Source of the DNA: Clostridia bacterium
GTDB taxonomy: Bacteria > Bacillota_A > Clostridia > Christensenellales > Aristaeellaceae
Direction of reading: 5' to 3'
NCBI GenBank assembly: GCA_017525805.1
Contig: JAFXSH010000170.1
Location: 1 to 63,066, forward strand
Length of the DNA: 63,066 bases
The notes below the pieces were generated by a model, which had not been told where the DNA came from, made no database searches, and saw only the letters and a list, made by a program, of their open reading frames with translations. Every line of letters begins with the position of its first letter. Positions within the stretch are counted from its first letter, which is position 1. This document shows positions 37,216 through 45,722 of the stretch, piece by piece. A program made the position numbers and the translations under genes.

Positions 37216-37920
37216 TTATCGTACCGGAAAATCAAAACCTTCGCTGTACGGCTCGTTTTTGAGCCGATAGTGCCACCATTCGTGATCGAACCGCTTGAAG
37301 CCGTGCCTTTCCATGACAGAACACAGCAATTGCCGGTTGGCGGCCTGTTCTTCTGTCACGCCTTTGGCCCCGTGCCAGGCCAGTTTGCCGAAATAGTCAA
37401 AGCCCGTGCCCATATCCAAAGGATTGCCGTCCATGTCGGTGATCGTCAAATCGACGGCGCTGCCCCGGCAATGGCTGGAATTGCGGGCGATATAGCCCTC
37501 GTCCACCAGCAGAATTTTCTTCTTGTATTCGGGATAGAATTCCGCCTGCATGCGCGTGTCCCCCGCGTCGTTGGCCCAGCGCACGAAGTGCTTCACGGCC
37601 CTTTGGGGACGGTAAGCGTCGAAGATCATCAGCCGGTAGCCCATCTGTCGGAACTCGTCCGCCGCTTCCTTTAATTTTTCCGCCGCCTCCACCGTCAGGA
37701 TGGCGTAGGGCGCTTCGTAGCCGTCGATCACGTCCCCCACGAAATTGTGGGTGCCCGCGTAGCGGATATCCAGGATCACGTCCTCTATCACTTCATGCAC
37801 GTAGCAAAAGCCCTGGGGCAGCTCATGAACGGGAAGGTCTTTCGCTTCGCTCAGGATGACAAGGGGATGCATGCAAAGCAGCAGCGCGGCAATCACCGTC
37901 GTTTTAACGCGCGTCGTCAT
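37216..37920 (-). CDS. Exported VanX-type D-Ala-D-Ala dipeptidase
   Basis: The 234-aa protein of peptidase family M15D has the zinc-ligand motif SSHCRGSAVDLT (His150, Asp157) and the catalytic EWWHY (Glu214, His217), plus FDAYRPQRAVKHF. The family splits D-alanyl-D-alanine. VanX itself is cytoplasmic and gives vancomycin resistance, whereas this protein has a signal peptide (residues 1-26) and should act outside the membrane. There are no vanH, vanA or vanRS genes nearby, so resistance is unlikely. Residues 21-30 (VILSEAKDLP) are encoded by a common dispersed bacterial repeat. The ATG overlaps the preceding gene by 17 bases. Confidence 0.88.
   Translation of the reverse strand: MTTRVKTTVIAALLLCMHPLVILSEAKDLPVHELPQGFCYVHEVIEDVILDIRYAGTHNFVGDVIDGYEAPYAILTVEAAEKLKEAADEFRQMGYRLMIFDAYRPQRAVKHFVRWANDAGDTRMQAEFYPEYKKKILLVDEGYIARNSSHCRGSAVDLTITDMDGNPLDMGTGFDYFGKLAWHGAKGVTEEQAANRQLLCSVMERHGFKRFDHEWWHYRLKNEPYSEGFDFPVR
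37831..37863 (-). repeat. Dispersed 'SEAKDL' repeat inside a coding region
   Basis: On the minus strand this reads GTCATCCTGAGCGAAGCGAA followed by AGACCTTCCC. It is the widespread bacterial intergenic repeat whose translation is VILSEAKDL. Here it is in frame within the signal peptide of the dipeptidase gene. Confidence 0.8.
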
Positions 37921-38392
37921 AGGTAAATTTCACTTCCTGGGGATGGCCCCACAGATAGTAGGTGACATACAGGTCCCGCACGGAATGGGGCGTGCCCTCG
38001 GTGAGCAGCACCACCCACACGTCCTTTTCCCCGCCAGGGGGAATCACCGTTTCCGAAGTGTCCCCGTAAAAGAGCACGTCGGCGGCGATGGGGGCGACCT
38101 GCATTTCTACCATTTCAGCGGGCACCAGCCCGTTGTTTTTGAGCCGCAGCGTATAAATATAATAGCTGTAATTTCCCGCCGGGCCCATCTCGGTTTTTCT
38201 CACCACCGTGCCCAGCAGGCTCTGGCGGGAAACGGCGGCGCGCAGGGCGTCGTACTGGGGGGCGCGTTCGGCGGCGGACAGGGTTTGCAGAGCTTTGCCC
38301 GTCACCTGCAAATTGGTGTGGAACAATTCCCACCCCAACACGCTGCCCACGGCCAACACCAGCACCAGCAATATGATCGCAGCGGTCCTCAC
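37904..38392 (-). CDS. Small membrane-anchored protein of the stator-like operon
   Basis: The 162-aa protein has one N-terminal membrane helix (residues ~3-22, AAIILLVLVLAVGSVLGW) and an outer domain. Residues ~60-160 look like a beta-sandwich: YYIYTLRLKNNGLVPAEMVEM, then VIPPGGEKDVWVVLL and YVTYYLWG. This resembles Ig-like domains that bind other wall or membrane proteins. The start is GTG at 38392, overlapping the stop of the OmpA-like gene by four bases (GTGA), and its end overlaps the dipeptidase start. No named family is recognised. The tight overlaps imply coupled translation with the stator-like pair. Confidence 0.78.
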   Translation of the reverse strand: MRTAAIILLVLVLAVGSVLGWELFHTNLQVTGKALQTLSAAERAPQYDALRAAVSRQSLLGTVVRKTEMGPAGNYSYYIYTLRLKNNGLVPAEMVEMQVAPIAADVLFYGDTSETVIPPGGEKDVWVVLLTEGTPHSVRDLYVTYYLWGHPQEVKFTYDDAR

Positions 38393-39399
38393 AGGCTGTT
38401 CTGCGCCTCCATTTGCGTCAAAATACGGTTCATTTCCTGAATCATTTCGGAATCCTTCAGCCGGAATTTAAATTCCACCCGGCGGGAAGCGTCCCGGTTC
38501 ACCGTGCCGTCGGCATTATAGATCAGATCGGAAAAGCTTCGTCCCTTGGCGGTAAGCAAACTCTGAAGCTGGCTCACTTGCTTGCTGGAGAGGGAGGACA
38601 GCTGCAGGCAGTATTCCGCCACGGACAGGGCCCGGTTCTGGCTCAGTTTCAGGTTGTTCATATAGGTGCCCGCGTCATCCGTATGCCCCTCGATGATGAT
38701 TTCGCCCACGTAATCCACGTACTCCGGTTTGAGCAGCACGCCCAAATACACCGGCAGGAACCGGGAAAGCAGCTCCCTGCCCTCTTCCCGGATGGTATCC
38801 CTGTTGGAATCAAAGAATACCTTGCCCTCCAGCACGATATCGCCGGTGGCCGGATCGACTGACGCGCCGATGTTCGCGGCGGCAAACGCCTGGCTCAGCG
38901 CCTGGATGATTTCGGACCTGACGCCGATCATATCGTCGATTCTTCGCTGATAAGTGAGCATTTCGGCCTTCTGGGATTCCAGCACGCTCTGCATGGCGGC
39001 TAAGGCGTCGGCCTGGGTGGCGAGCTGCAATTGCAGCAGGGCCTGTTCTTCTTCCTTGGTTTTCAGGGCATCCTGGGCGGCGTGCAGGTCGTTTTCCTGC
39101 TGATCCAATTGAATTTGGATGGCGGCCAGTTCCTCCTGCTTGCCCATAAGGGTCACGTTGGCGGCTTCCAATTCTTCTTCACGCTGCACCAGGGTAATGG
39201 TGGCCCGGTCCAGCTCCGCCTGCTGTTCGTTCAATTGTTTGGTTTTGATTTCCAGCATGCTGTAATACTGGTATACGCTGTACACCACCGCCAGCACGAA
39301 TACCAGCAGCAGGGACGCCATCATATCCGAATAGGATATCCAGTGGGCCCCGTTGTCCCCGGATCGGGGACAACGGCCCTTTCTTCCGCGCCTTACCAT
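38389..39399 (-). CDS. MotB/OmpA-like protein with long coiled coil (ZorB-like)
   Basis: 336 aa. The short basic N-terminus leads to HWISYSDMMASLLLVFVLAVV, where Asp25 at the helix start matches the ion-binding Asp of MotB. A coiled coil of about 115 residues follows (~48-165, rich in Gln, Glu and Leu). The OmpA/MotB peptidoglycan-binding domain lies at ~172-313 with EIIIEGHTDD (His239, Asp241), LSQNRALSV (Arg256) and DASRRVEFKF. MotB/TolR/ZorB proteins pair with MotA-like channels as ion-driven stators. The coiled coil is longer than in MotB and should hold the wall-binding domain well away from the membrane. The ATG is one base from the upstream stop, with GGAGGG eight bases before it. Confidence 0.88.
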   Translation of the reverse strand: MVRRGRKGRCPRSGDNGAHWISYSDMMASLLLVFVLAVVYSVYQYYSMLEIKTKQLNEQQAELDRATITLVQREEELEAANVTLMGKQEELAAIQIQLDQQENDLHAAQDALKTKEEEQALLQLQLATQADALAAMQSVLESQKAEMLTYQRRIDDMIGVRSEIIQALSQAFAAANIGASVDPATGDIVLEGKVFFDSNRDTIREEGRELLSRFLPVYLGVLLKPEYVDYVGEIIIEGHTDDAGTYMNNLKLSQNRALSVAEYCLQLSSLSSKQVSQLQSLLTAKGRSFSDLIYNADGTVNRDASRRVEFKFRLKDSEMIQEMNRILTQMEAQNSL

Positions 39400-39400
39400 T

Positions 39401-40954
39401 TTACGCGCCCTCCGATACCCGGTCTTTGCTTTCCAGGGCGGCGCTCATGTCCGTCATGGCCCGCTGGAGCCTGGACAGGGCGGAAGCGCAGCCCTCCGTT
39501 TCCTTTTGCAGCCTTGCGGCCTGGGCGGAAGGATGCTGTTCCATTTCGCGGATTTCTTCTAACTTTTCGTTCATCGCGCCCAGCACGCCGTGCATGTTTT
39601 CATCGAACATCCCCAAGGCGCGGCTGAACCCGCCGGACAGGTCCTCCACAAAGGAGGCGTAGGTTTCGGACAAGCGGCGGCTGCTCTCGTCCATTTTGCC
39701 CGTCATATCGCCGGTGACGGCCATAGCCCCGTCCGCCTGCTGCTGTACGGCGTTGAGAACCCGGCCGCTCCAGTCGGCGTAATCCTGCATGGAGGCTTTC
39801 AGTTCCTGCTGGGCGGATTTCAGCGTGTCCATAAATTCCGTTTGTTCCTGGGAAGCGGAAAGCATGCCGCTTAACACCTGGGACCCATGGGTCAGGAATT
39901 GGCTGCCGCTTTCCTGGGCTTGATCGATGGTGTGGATATAGCTTTCAAACCGCTCCATCACCCGGCGGTTCACATCCTGCAATTCGTTCATGCCGCTCAA
40001 AATCTGGTCGGCGGCGGCCATGGTGCGGTCCAAAGATTCAAAGGATACCGTCTGGGCCTGGTTCACCTGGCTCAAAGTCTGGCCCAGTTGGACGAACTGG
40101 TTGCCCAGCATCCGATGCATCTGGTTGATGAACTGGTTGGCGATATTGGCAACACCGTCGATCTGGGCCTGGGTCTGGCCCATGATAAAGCTGTTGATCG
40201 TCTGGGTGACGGGATACAGGGATTTTTCCACGGAGGCCGTAATGCCCTCGCTGACCCTCGCCCCCATATCGGTGGACATATGCCTAAGCAGCGCCGCCCG
40301 ATCCTCGGACTGGATGATCATCTGCACATTGTCTTCCAGGGGCTTCTGCATCACCAGGTCGGCAAAGGCGTCGGTAAAATCATCGATGGCCCCGGTGGCG
40401 CTGCCGTAAGCCATGCGGTTGAGCATATTGAACACCAGGGAGCAGGAAATACCGGCGATGGAAGTCATAAAGGCGAAGGTCATGCCCTCGATCATCTGGG
40501 GGATGCTGTCCATGGTTTTGGCTGCGTCGCTCATATCCAGGCCGCTCAGACCCCGCATCAGGCCGATGAAGGTGCCCAAGATGCCTAAGCTGGTGAGCAA
40601 ACTGGGCACCACGTCCGCCAATTGCACGTGGCCCACCGTTTGAATCACGGTTTCATCGTTGATATAATCCTCCACGTTGCAGTTCAGGCCCCGGGCGTCC
40701 AATTGCTCGGCGTTCACCAGAAAGCGCCGCCAGGGCCCCTGGATTTCCTTGCCTAAGAAAAGCACGTCCTGCCACACGGGCCTGCCCTCCCCCGTGGCGG
40801 TTTCCAGCAGATGAATGCCGCGGCGCAGCCTGCGCGCCACCCGGCTGACGGGCAGCACGCATTTGAAAATACCGATCAGCGCCACCAGCGCGATCGCCAA
40901 ATAAACGCAAAAATCAGTCAGATTTGCCATAATCGTTGCTAAAAAGTCCGTCAT
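39401..40954 (-). CDS. MotA/TolQ/ExbB-like channel protein with long helical tail (ZorA-like)
   Basis: 517 aa. The first helix is at ~14-32. The MotA/ExbB core has VVPSLLTSLGILGTFIGLM (~115-133) and IEGMTFAFMTSIAGISCSLVFNML (~155-178), the paired helices typical of this channel family. The remaining ~340 residues are hydrophilic and probably helical, reminiscent of ZorA's cytoplasmic tail and of methyl-accepting proteins. Together with the next gene it forms a complete proton- or sodium-driven stator pair. Flagellar genes are absent here. The ATG at 40954 has AAAGGAG eight bases upstream; the frame continues far upstream without support. Confidence 0.88.
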   Translation of the reverse strand: MTDFLATIMANLTDFCVYLAIALVALIGIFKCVLPVSRVARRLRRGIHLLETATGEGRPVWQDVLFLGKEIQGPWRRFLVNAEQLDARGLNCNVEDYINDETVIQTVGHVQLADVVPSLLTSLGILGTFIGLMRGLSGLDMSDAAKTMDSIPQMIEGMTFAFMTSIAGISCSLVFNMLNRMAYGSATGAIDDFTDAFADLVMQKPLEDNVQMIIQSEDRAALLRHMSTDMGARVSEGITASVEKSLYPVTQTINSFIMGQTQAQIDGVANIANQFINQMHRMLGNQFVQLGQTLSQVNQAQTVSFESLDRTMAAADQILSGMNELQDVNRRVMERFESYIHTIDQAQESGSQFLTHGSQVLSGMLSASQEQTEFMDTLKSAQQELKASMQDYADWSGRVLNAVQQQADGAMAVTGDMTGKMDESSRRLSETYASFVEDLSGGFSRALGMFDENMHGVLGAMNEKLEEIREMEQHPSAQAARLQKETEGCASALSRLQRAMTDMSAALESKDRVSEGA

Positions 40955-40987
40955 AAAGGCTGCTCCTTTCCAAGGATTCATGTTCCT

Positions 40988-41016
40988 ATTGTAATAGATT
41001 TTCTCCAAAAATGCAA
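40988..41016 (-). promoter_or_regulatory. Candidate promoter of the stator-like operon
   Basis: On the minus strand TTGCAT (41011-41016), 17 bases, TACAAT (40988-40993), 33 bp before the ATG. Confidence 0.6.
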
Positions 41017-41091
41017 TGGAAACGTAACATTTATCCATGTGGATTTGTAAAAATTTACTGTTGTGGGAAAAGCGGTTCTTTCGTGGCGCGC

Positions 41092-41121
41092 TTGTCAGGA
41101 GCGCCGTTTCTGTGCTATCAT
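41092..41121 (+). promoter_or_regulatory. Promoter of mnmE
   Basis: TTGTCA (41092-41097), 18 bases, TATCAT (41116-41121), with TG at the extended -10 position. A small hairpin (CCGGAG 41127-41132 with CTCCGG 41142-41147) follows in the leader. Confidence 0.65.
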
Positions 41122-41161
41122 AGTCCCCGGAGAGCGGTATGCTCCGGAAGGAAGGAAAATC

Positions 41162-42490
41162 ATGGATCAGGATACCATCGCGGCGCTGGCCACCGCCCCC
41201 GGCGAAGGCGGCATCGCCATCGTGCGGGTCAGCGGGCCGGACGCGGAAGCGCTGCTTTCCCGGCTGTTTTTGCCCGCGCATGCTTGGGAAAGCCACCGGA
41301 TGTATTACGGTCATATCGTTTATGCGGGCGAAACCTTGGACGAATGCATGGCGGTGCTCATGCGCGCCCCCCGGAGCTATACAAGAGAGGACGTGGCTGA
41401 AATCCACCTGCACGGCGGCTCCTGGGCGGCGCAAAGCGTGTTGAACGCCCTGTACCGCCTGGGCGCGCGGCCCGCCGGGCCGGGGGAATTTACCCGCCGG
41501 GCGTTTTTGAATGGGCGGGTGGACCTGAGCCGGGCGGAAGCCGTGATGGCCCTGATCTCCGCCGAGGGCGGACGGGCGGCCCGGGCGGCCCTGCGGCAAT
41601 TGGAGGGCGGCGTCAGCGGCTTTGTGCGCTCCGTCCAGGAAGACTTGATCGCCCTGCTCTCCGGCGCGGCGGCGGCCATTGATTATCCCGAGGAAATCAC
41701 CTTAGAGGAAGCGGCCAGCAATTTGGAGGCGGGGGCCCGGCGGCTTGCGGATAAGCTGGAAGCCGCCTGCGACGAACGCGGCGCGCGCATTGCTGACCAT
41801 GGGCTGGAAGCCGTGCTCTGCGGACGGCCCAACGTGGGCAAATCCTCCCTGCTCAATGCCCTGGCCCGGCAGGAACGCGCCATCGTCACCGATATTCCCG
41901 GCACCACCCGGGACATCATCCGGGCGGACGTGATGATCGAGGGCCTGCGGGTGCATTTTGCCGATACGGCGGGCCTGCGGGAGGGTGCCGCTGACGCCAT
42001 CGAGCGCATCGGCGTGGACCGGGCCCGCCAAGCCATTGCCGGGGCCGACGTGGTGCTGGCCGTGCTCAACGCCTCCCTGCCCCTGGACGAGGAGGACCGG
42101 CAGCTATTAGAAGATACGAAGGATGCGCCCCGCATCATCGTGCTGAACCAGTGCGACAAAGAAATGGTGCTGGACCCCGCAGACTTTGACGATCCCGTGG
42201 TGGTTTCCGCCCAAACGGGAGCGGGGCTTCACGAACTTGAAAAGCGGGTGGCCGCCTTCGGCGCTGGCGCGGGGGAAAGCGCCCTGACTCAGCAGCGGCA
42301 CATGGTTTTGGCCCGGGAAGCCGCCGCCTCCCTCCGTGCCGCCGCCGACGCCTGCGCCCGGGGCGAAGCCGTGGATTTGGCCGTGATCGACCTCCAGGAT
42401 GCTCTTTCTTCCCTGGGCCGCATCACCGGCGAACAAGTGGACGACAAAATGATCGACGAAATCTTTGAACGCTTCTGCGTGGGGAAGTGA
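41162..42490 (+). CDS. mnmE: tRNA modification GTPase MnmE
   Basis: The 442-aa protein has an N-terminal tetrahydrofolate-binding domain (TIAALATAPGEGGIAIVRVSG), a helical middle, and an inserted G domain with P-loop GRPNVGKSSL (221-230), TDIPGTTRD (243-251), DTAG (268-271) and NQCD. It ends in the conserved FCVGK, whose Cys439 matches the family's catalytic-loop Cys. With MnmG it adds the (carboxymethyl)aminomethyl group at tRNA wobble uridine-34. mnmG is not adjacent. The ATG follows GGAAGGAAGG; the longer frame from 41063 includes the promoter and is rejected. Confidence 0.96.
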   Translation: MDQDTIAALATAPGEGGIAIVRVSGPDAEALLSRLFLPAHAWESHRMYYGHIVYAGETLDECMAVLMRAPRSYTREDVAEIHLHGGSWAAQSVLNALYRLGARPAGPGEFTRRAFLNGRVDLSRAEAVMALISAEGGRAARAALRQLEGGVSGFVRSVQEDLIALLSGAAAAIDYPEEITLEEAASNLEAGARRLADKLEAACDERGARIADHGLEAVLCGRPNVGKSSLLNALARQERAIVTDIPGTTRDIIRADVMIEGLRVHFADTAGLREGAADAIERIGVDRARQAIAGADVVLAVLNASLPLDEEDRQLLEDTKDAPRIIVLNQCDKEMVLDPADFDDPVVVSAQTGAGLHELEKRVAAFGAGAGESALTQQRHMVLAREAAASLRAAADACARGEAVDLAVIDLQDALSSLGRITGEQVDDKMIDEIFERFCVGK

Positions 42491-42500
42491 GAAGGAAATA

Positions 42501-42561
42501 CTGGGGGAAACCGCTCTTTGGGGGCCAAAGAGCGGTTTCCCCCAGACCCCCTTCCGAGAAA
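42501..42561 (+). repeat. Hairpin repeat, copy C
   Basis: A perfect 21-bp stem (42501-42521 with 42525-42545) has loop GGG and tail ACCCCCTTCCGAGAAA. It begins 11 bases after the mnmE stop, in the same orientation as copies A and B. Confidence 0.9.
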
Positions 42562-42619
42562 TCCATAAATAAACGATTGCTTCTGTCTATTTCCGTCCAA
42601 TTTCAGCCAGTTTGTATAT

Positions 42620-42637
42620 TGTGCATAAATATTTATA
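42620..42637. promoter_or_regulatory. Candidate ArgR (ARG box) operator
   Basis: TGTGCATAAATATTTATA matches the ARG box consensus TNTGNATWWWWATNCANA at all but one fixed position. It lies 18 bp upstream of the argG -35 box. The AT-rich setting raises the chance of a random match. Confidence 0.5.
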
Positions 42638-42655
42638 GAAATCTATAAAAATGCC

Positions 42656-42683
42656 TTGACAAATGGGAATTCAGTGGTATAAT
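42656..42683 (+). promoter_or_regulatory. Promoter of argG
   Basis: TTGACA (42656-42661), 16 bases, TATAAT (42678-42683): consensus hexamers, 32 bp before the ATG. Confidence 0.88.
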
Positions 42684-42715
42684 CAGCGTGTATTTATTCA
42701 AGGAGGGAACTTCTC

Positions 42716-43933
42716 ATGGACAAGAAGGACATCAAAAAGGTCGTATTGGCTTATTCCGGAGGGCTGGATACCTCCATCATTATTCCCTGGCTCAAGGAAA
42801 ATTACAACAACTGCGAAGTGATCGCCGTTTCCGGCAACGTGGGCCAGGCCGACGAACTGGAAGGCCTGGAAGAAAAGGCCCTGAAAACCGGCGCTTCCAA
42901 GCTGTACGTGCTGGACCTGACCGACGATTACGTGGACAACTACATCATCCCCACCATGAAAGCCGGGGCAGTGTACGAAGATTACCTGCTGGGCACCAGC
43001 CACGCCCGGCCCTGCATCGCCAAGGGCCTGGTGGAAATCGCCCTGAAAGAGAAAGCGGACGCCATCTGCCACGGCTGCACCGGCAAGGGCAACGATCAGG
43101 TGCGCTTTGAGCTGGCCATCAAGCATTTCGCTCCCACCATGCCCATCATCGCCCCCTGGCGGGAGTGGAGCATCAAGAGCCGGGATGAGGAAATCGACTA
43201 TGCCGAGGCCCACAACGTGCCCCTGCGCATCAACCGGGAAACCAACTATTCCAAGGACAAAAACCTGTGGCATTTGAGCCATGAGGGCCTGGACCTGGAA
43301 GACACCGGCAACGAGCCCCAGTATGAAAAGCCCGGCTTCTTAGAAATGAGCGTCTCCCCCATGGACGCGCCCGACGAACCCACCTATATCACCCTGGACT
43401 TTGATCAGGGCAAACCCGTAAAGCTCAATGGCGAATCCATGAGCGCCAAGGAAATCATCCTCAAGCTCAACGAACTGGGCGGCAAAAACGGCATCGGCCT
43501 GCTGGACATCGTGGAAAACCGGCTGGTGGGCATGAAGTGCCGCGGCGTGTACGAGACCCCCGGCGGCACCATCCTGTACAAGGCCCACAGCTATCTGGAA
43601 AGCGTGTGCTTAGACAAGATGACCATGCACGAAAAGCAGAAGCTGTCCATCACCTTCGCCGAACTGGTCTACAACGGCCAGTGGTTCACTCCCCTGCGGG
43701 AAGCTCTCAGCGCTTTTGTGGACAAGACCCAGGAGAAGGTCACCGGTCAGGTGAAATTGAAGCTGTACAAGGGCAACATCATCAAGGCGGGCGTGTGGAG
43801 CGATTATTCCCTGTATTCCGAATCCATCGCCACCTTTGGCGAGAGCGATTACAACCAGGCGGACGCCGCTGGGTTCATCAACCTCTACGGCCTGCCCATC
43901 AAGGTCCAGGCCATGGTGGATGGGAAAAAGTAA
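42716..43933 (+). CDS. argG: Argininosuccinate synthase
   Basis: The 405-aa protein has the N-type ATP-pyrophosphatase P-loop [20 protein letters not shown], the ATP/citrulline site [16 protein letters not shown] and the C-terminal GRxxSPxSLYxxxxA-like region [17 protein letters not shown]. It joins citrulline and aspartate using ATP to give argininosuccinate in arginine synthesis. argH, its usual partner, is not next to it; a convergent terminator follows. AAGGAGG lies upstream. The upstream ARG-box-like site suggests control by arginine. Confidence 0.96.
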   Translation: MDKKDIKKVVLAYSGGLDTSIIIPWLKENYNNCEVIAVSGNVGQADELEGLEEKALKTGASKLYVLDLTDDYVDNYIIPTMKAGAVYEDYLLGTSHARPCIAKGLVEIALKEKADAICHGCTGKGNDQVRFELAIKHFAPTMPIIAPWREWSIKSRDEEIDYAEAHNVPLRINRETNYSKDKNLWHLSHEGLDLEDTGNEPQYEKPGFLEMSVSPMDAPDEPTYITLDFDQGKPVKLNGESMSAKEIILKLNELGGKNGIGLLDIVENRLVGMKCRGVYETPGGTILYKAHSYLESVCLDKMTMHEKQKLSITFAELVYNGQWFTPLREALSAFVDKTQEKVTGQVKLKLYKGNIIKAGVWSDYSLYSESIATFGESDYNQADAAGFINLYGLPIKVQAMVDGKK

Positions 43934-43955
43934 GCGTTTGATCACAATATAAAGC

Positions 43956-43993
43956 ATCAGCCCGGCGCTCCCTTGCGGGAACGCCGGGCTGAT
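43956..43993. terminator. Convergent terminator between argG and an importer operon
   Basis: ATCAGCCCGGCG (43956-43967) pairs with CGCCGGGCTGAT (43982-43993); TCCC/GGGA pair inside. It is very stable with poor T-runs, and stands between two converging genes. Confidence 0.75.
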
Positions 43994-44016
43994 TCATAGG
44001 ATTGGATTGATTGGTA

Positions 44017-45645
44017 TTACAGTTCCACTTCGGCGGCAGTCTGGTTCAGCAGGTGGGTGGAGTTGCCCGCTTCATAGGCGGCGGCGCGCTCGTCGATCAC
44101 TTCCTGATAGCCCGCATCCAGGAATTCCTGGGCGTACTGGGCATACAGGGCGTCGAATTCCTCGGGAGCGCACATGGTCAGCTTGTCGCGGTATTCCTTG
44201 TACAGGCTGGTCAGCACGGTCTGGTATTCGGCCTCGGCTTCCATGGTGACGGAGTACAGGGCGTTGGCGATGGCCCAGCCCGCGTCGCGGATGGCGACCC
44301 GGTCATAGTAGTACTTGATCACGTCCTGGGTGAAGTCCTGGGGCAGGTCATGGGGCATATTGTTGCTGATCACGTCCTCGATGGTGCCTGCCTGGCGGGC
44401 TTCGATGGTGACGCACCAATAGTCCTTGTTGTTGTTAAAGCCCATCTTGTATTCGCCGTTGTAGTCAGAAACGGTGACCGGCAGGCCGTTTTCATCCACC
44501 TTGTAGTTTTCGCCCTCAATGCCCCACTGGAAGACTTTCAGGTTTTCTTCCTGAGTCAGCCATTCCATGTACATCCAGGCGGCCTTGATCTGATCTTCGC
44601 TGGCGAAAGCGGAGAAGCCGATCATCATGCCGAAGGGGTTGTCGGTGCGGTAGCCGGGAGTGGTGCCGGCTTCGGCGTCGATCTTGCCGGAAACGGGGGC
44701 AATGGCCAGTTCGGCGTCGGGATTGGCTTCATAGAAAGCGGTCAGCCAGTCCATGGAAGCGGAAATGTAGCCCGCGTAGGAGTAGCTCTTGCCGTTGATG
44801 AAGTTGGTCTTGTCGTCTTCCGCGCCGGTCAGATAGTATTCGGGATTGGTGATTCCGGCGTTGTACTTGTAGTTTTCATTCTTGAGCAGCTTGTAGTTGG
44901 GTTCCCAGCCCAGGGAAGGGATGTTGTAGTCGCCGTACATGGCCCACTCTTTTTCGTCCAGGGGCCAGGTGCGCCAGGAATAGTTCTGGTCGGAGCCCAC
45001 GCCGGTGATCATGGTGCCGCCGCCGGGGAATTCAGCAATGCCCGCTTCCTTGATTTTCAGCATGGCGTCGTTGTATTCGCTGGTAGTGAGGGGCACGTGA
45101 TCATAGCCTACCTGCTTGAGCCAGTCCATACGCACGAAGGTCTGGAAGGTGTAGGTGGTGTCATAGTAGGGACGGTAGGCCGCCGCGAAGTAGGTTTCGC
45201 CGTTGATCTTGGTGTAGGTCAGCTGGTTGTTCGCCACCATGCGGTTGTAATAGGTGGGGGCGATCTTGGCGAATTCGTCCATATCGAAGGTGGTCAGGTA
45301 GCCGTCGGCGGCCCACTGGGTGACCTTCGGATAGTCGTATTCCATCAGGATGGTGGGCAGGTCTTCCGCCGCCGCCAGCATGGAATACTTGGTCATCACG
45401 TCGGAACGGGGGATGGCCACGTAATTCACGGTGATGTTGTACTTATCGCCGAAGTTTTCCTGGATCCACTTGGTCCAGTAGTTGTCTTCCACATTGGGTA
45501 CGCCCGCCTGTCCGCGGTCATACACCGGGATGGTGATGCTGACGTTCTCCGCGAAGGGTTCCCAGGCGGGGTCTTCCGCGGCCGCGAAGGACGCGACGCT
45601 CAGCAGCATGATCGCCGCCAGCATGAGAGCAAGGATCTTTTTCAT
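44017..45645 (-). CDS. ABC sugar importer, substrate-binding protein (LplA-type)
   Basis: The 542-aa solute-binding protein has the signal peptide MKKILALMLAAIMLLSVASFAAA, cut before EDPAWEP. There is no lipobox Cys, unlike most Gram-positive binding proteins. The mature part has family-1 (LplA/YtcQ-like) features: NYWTKWIQENFGDKYNITVNY, AWMYMEWLTQEENLKVFQWG near the C-terminal third, and many aromatic residues as in oligosaccharide binders. It is the last gene of an operon with two permease genes. The ligand is probably an oligosaccharide. AAAGGAGG precedes the ATG. Confidence 0.88.
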   Translation of the reverse strand: MKKILALMLAAIMLLSVASFAAAEDPAWEPFAENVSITIPVYDRGQAGVPNVEDNYWTKWIQENFGDKYNITVNYVAIPRSDVMTKYSMLAAAEDLPTILMEYDYPKVTQWAADGYLTTFDMDEFAKIAPTYYNRMVANNQLTYTKINGETYFAAAYRPYYDTTYTFQTFVRMDWLKQVGYDHVPLTTSEYNDAMLKIKEAGIAEFPGGGTMITGVGSDQNYSWRTWPLDEKEWAMYGDYNIPSLGWEPNYKLLKNENYKYNAGITNPEYYLTGAEDDKTNFINGKSYSYAGYISASMDWLTAFYEANPDAELAIAPVSGKIDAEAGTTPGYRTDNPFGMMIGFSAFASEDQIKAAWMYMEWLTQEENLKVFQWGIEGENYKVDENGLPVTVSDYNGEYKMGFNNNKDYWCVTIEARQAGTIEDVISNNMPHDLPQDFTQDVIKYYYDRVAIRDAGWAIANALYSVTMEAEAEYQTVLTSLYKEYRDKLTMCAPEEFDALYAQYAQEFLDAGYQEVIDERAAAYEAGNSTHLLNQTAAEVEL

Positions 45646-45722
45646 GGTATTGCCTCCTTTTATTTTTTGGGCATAGGCCCTTGGGAACGAGAGAGAATAG
45701 CATCCGCAGCCTCAAAGGCGGT

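Noticed and set aside
37216..37920. Vancomycin-resistance gene cluster around the VanX-like protein
   Set aside because: No vanH, ligase, vanRS or vanY genes are present, and this protein is exported while VanX is cytoplasmic.
38389..40954. Complete Zorya defence system
   Set aside because: Only ZorA/ZorB-like proteins are present; no helicase, nuclease or ZorC-type gene lies on either side.
38389..40954. Flagellar stator motAB
   Set aside because: No flagellar or chemotaxis genes are nearby, and the tail and coiled coil are longer than in MotAB.
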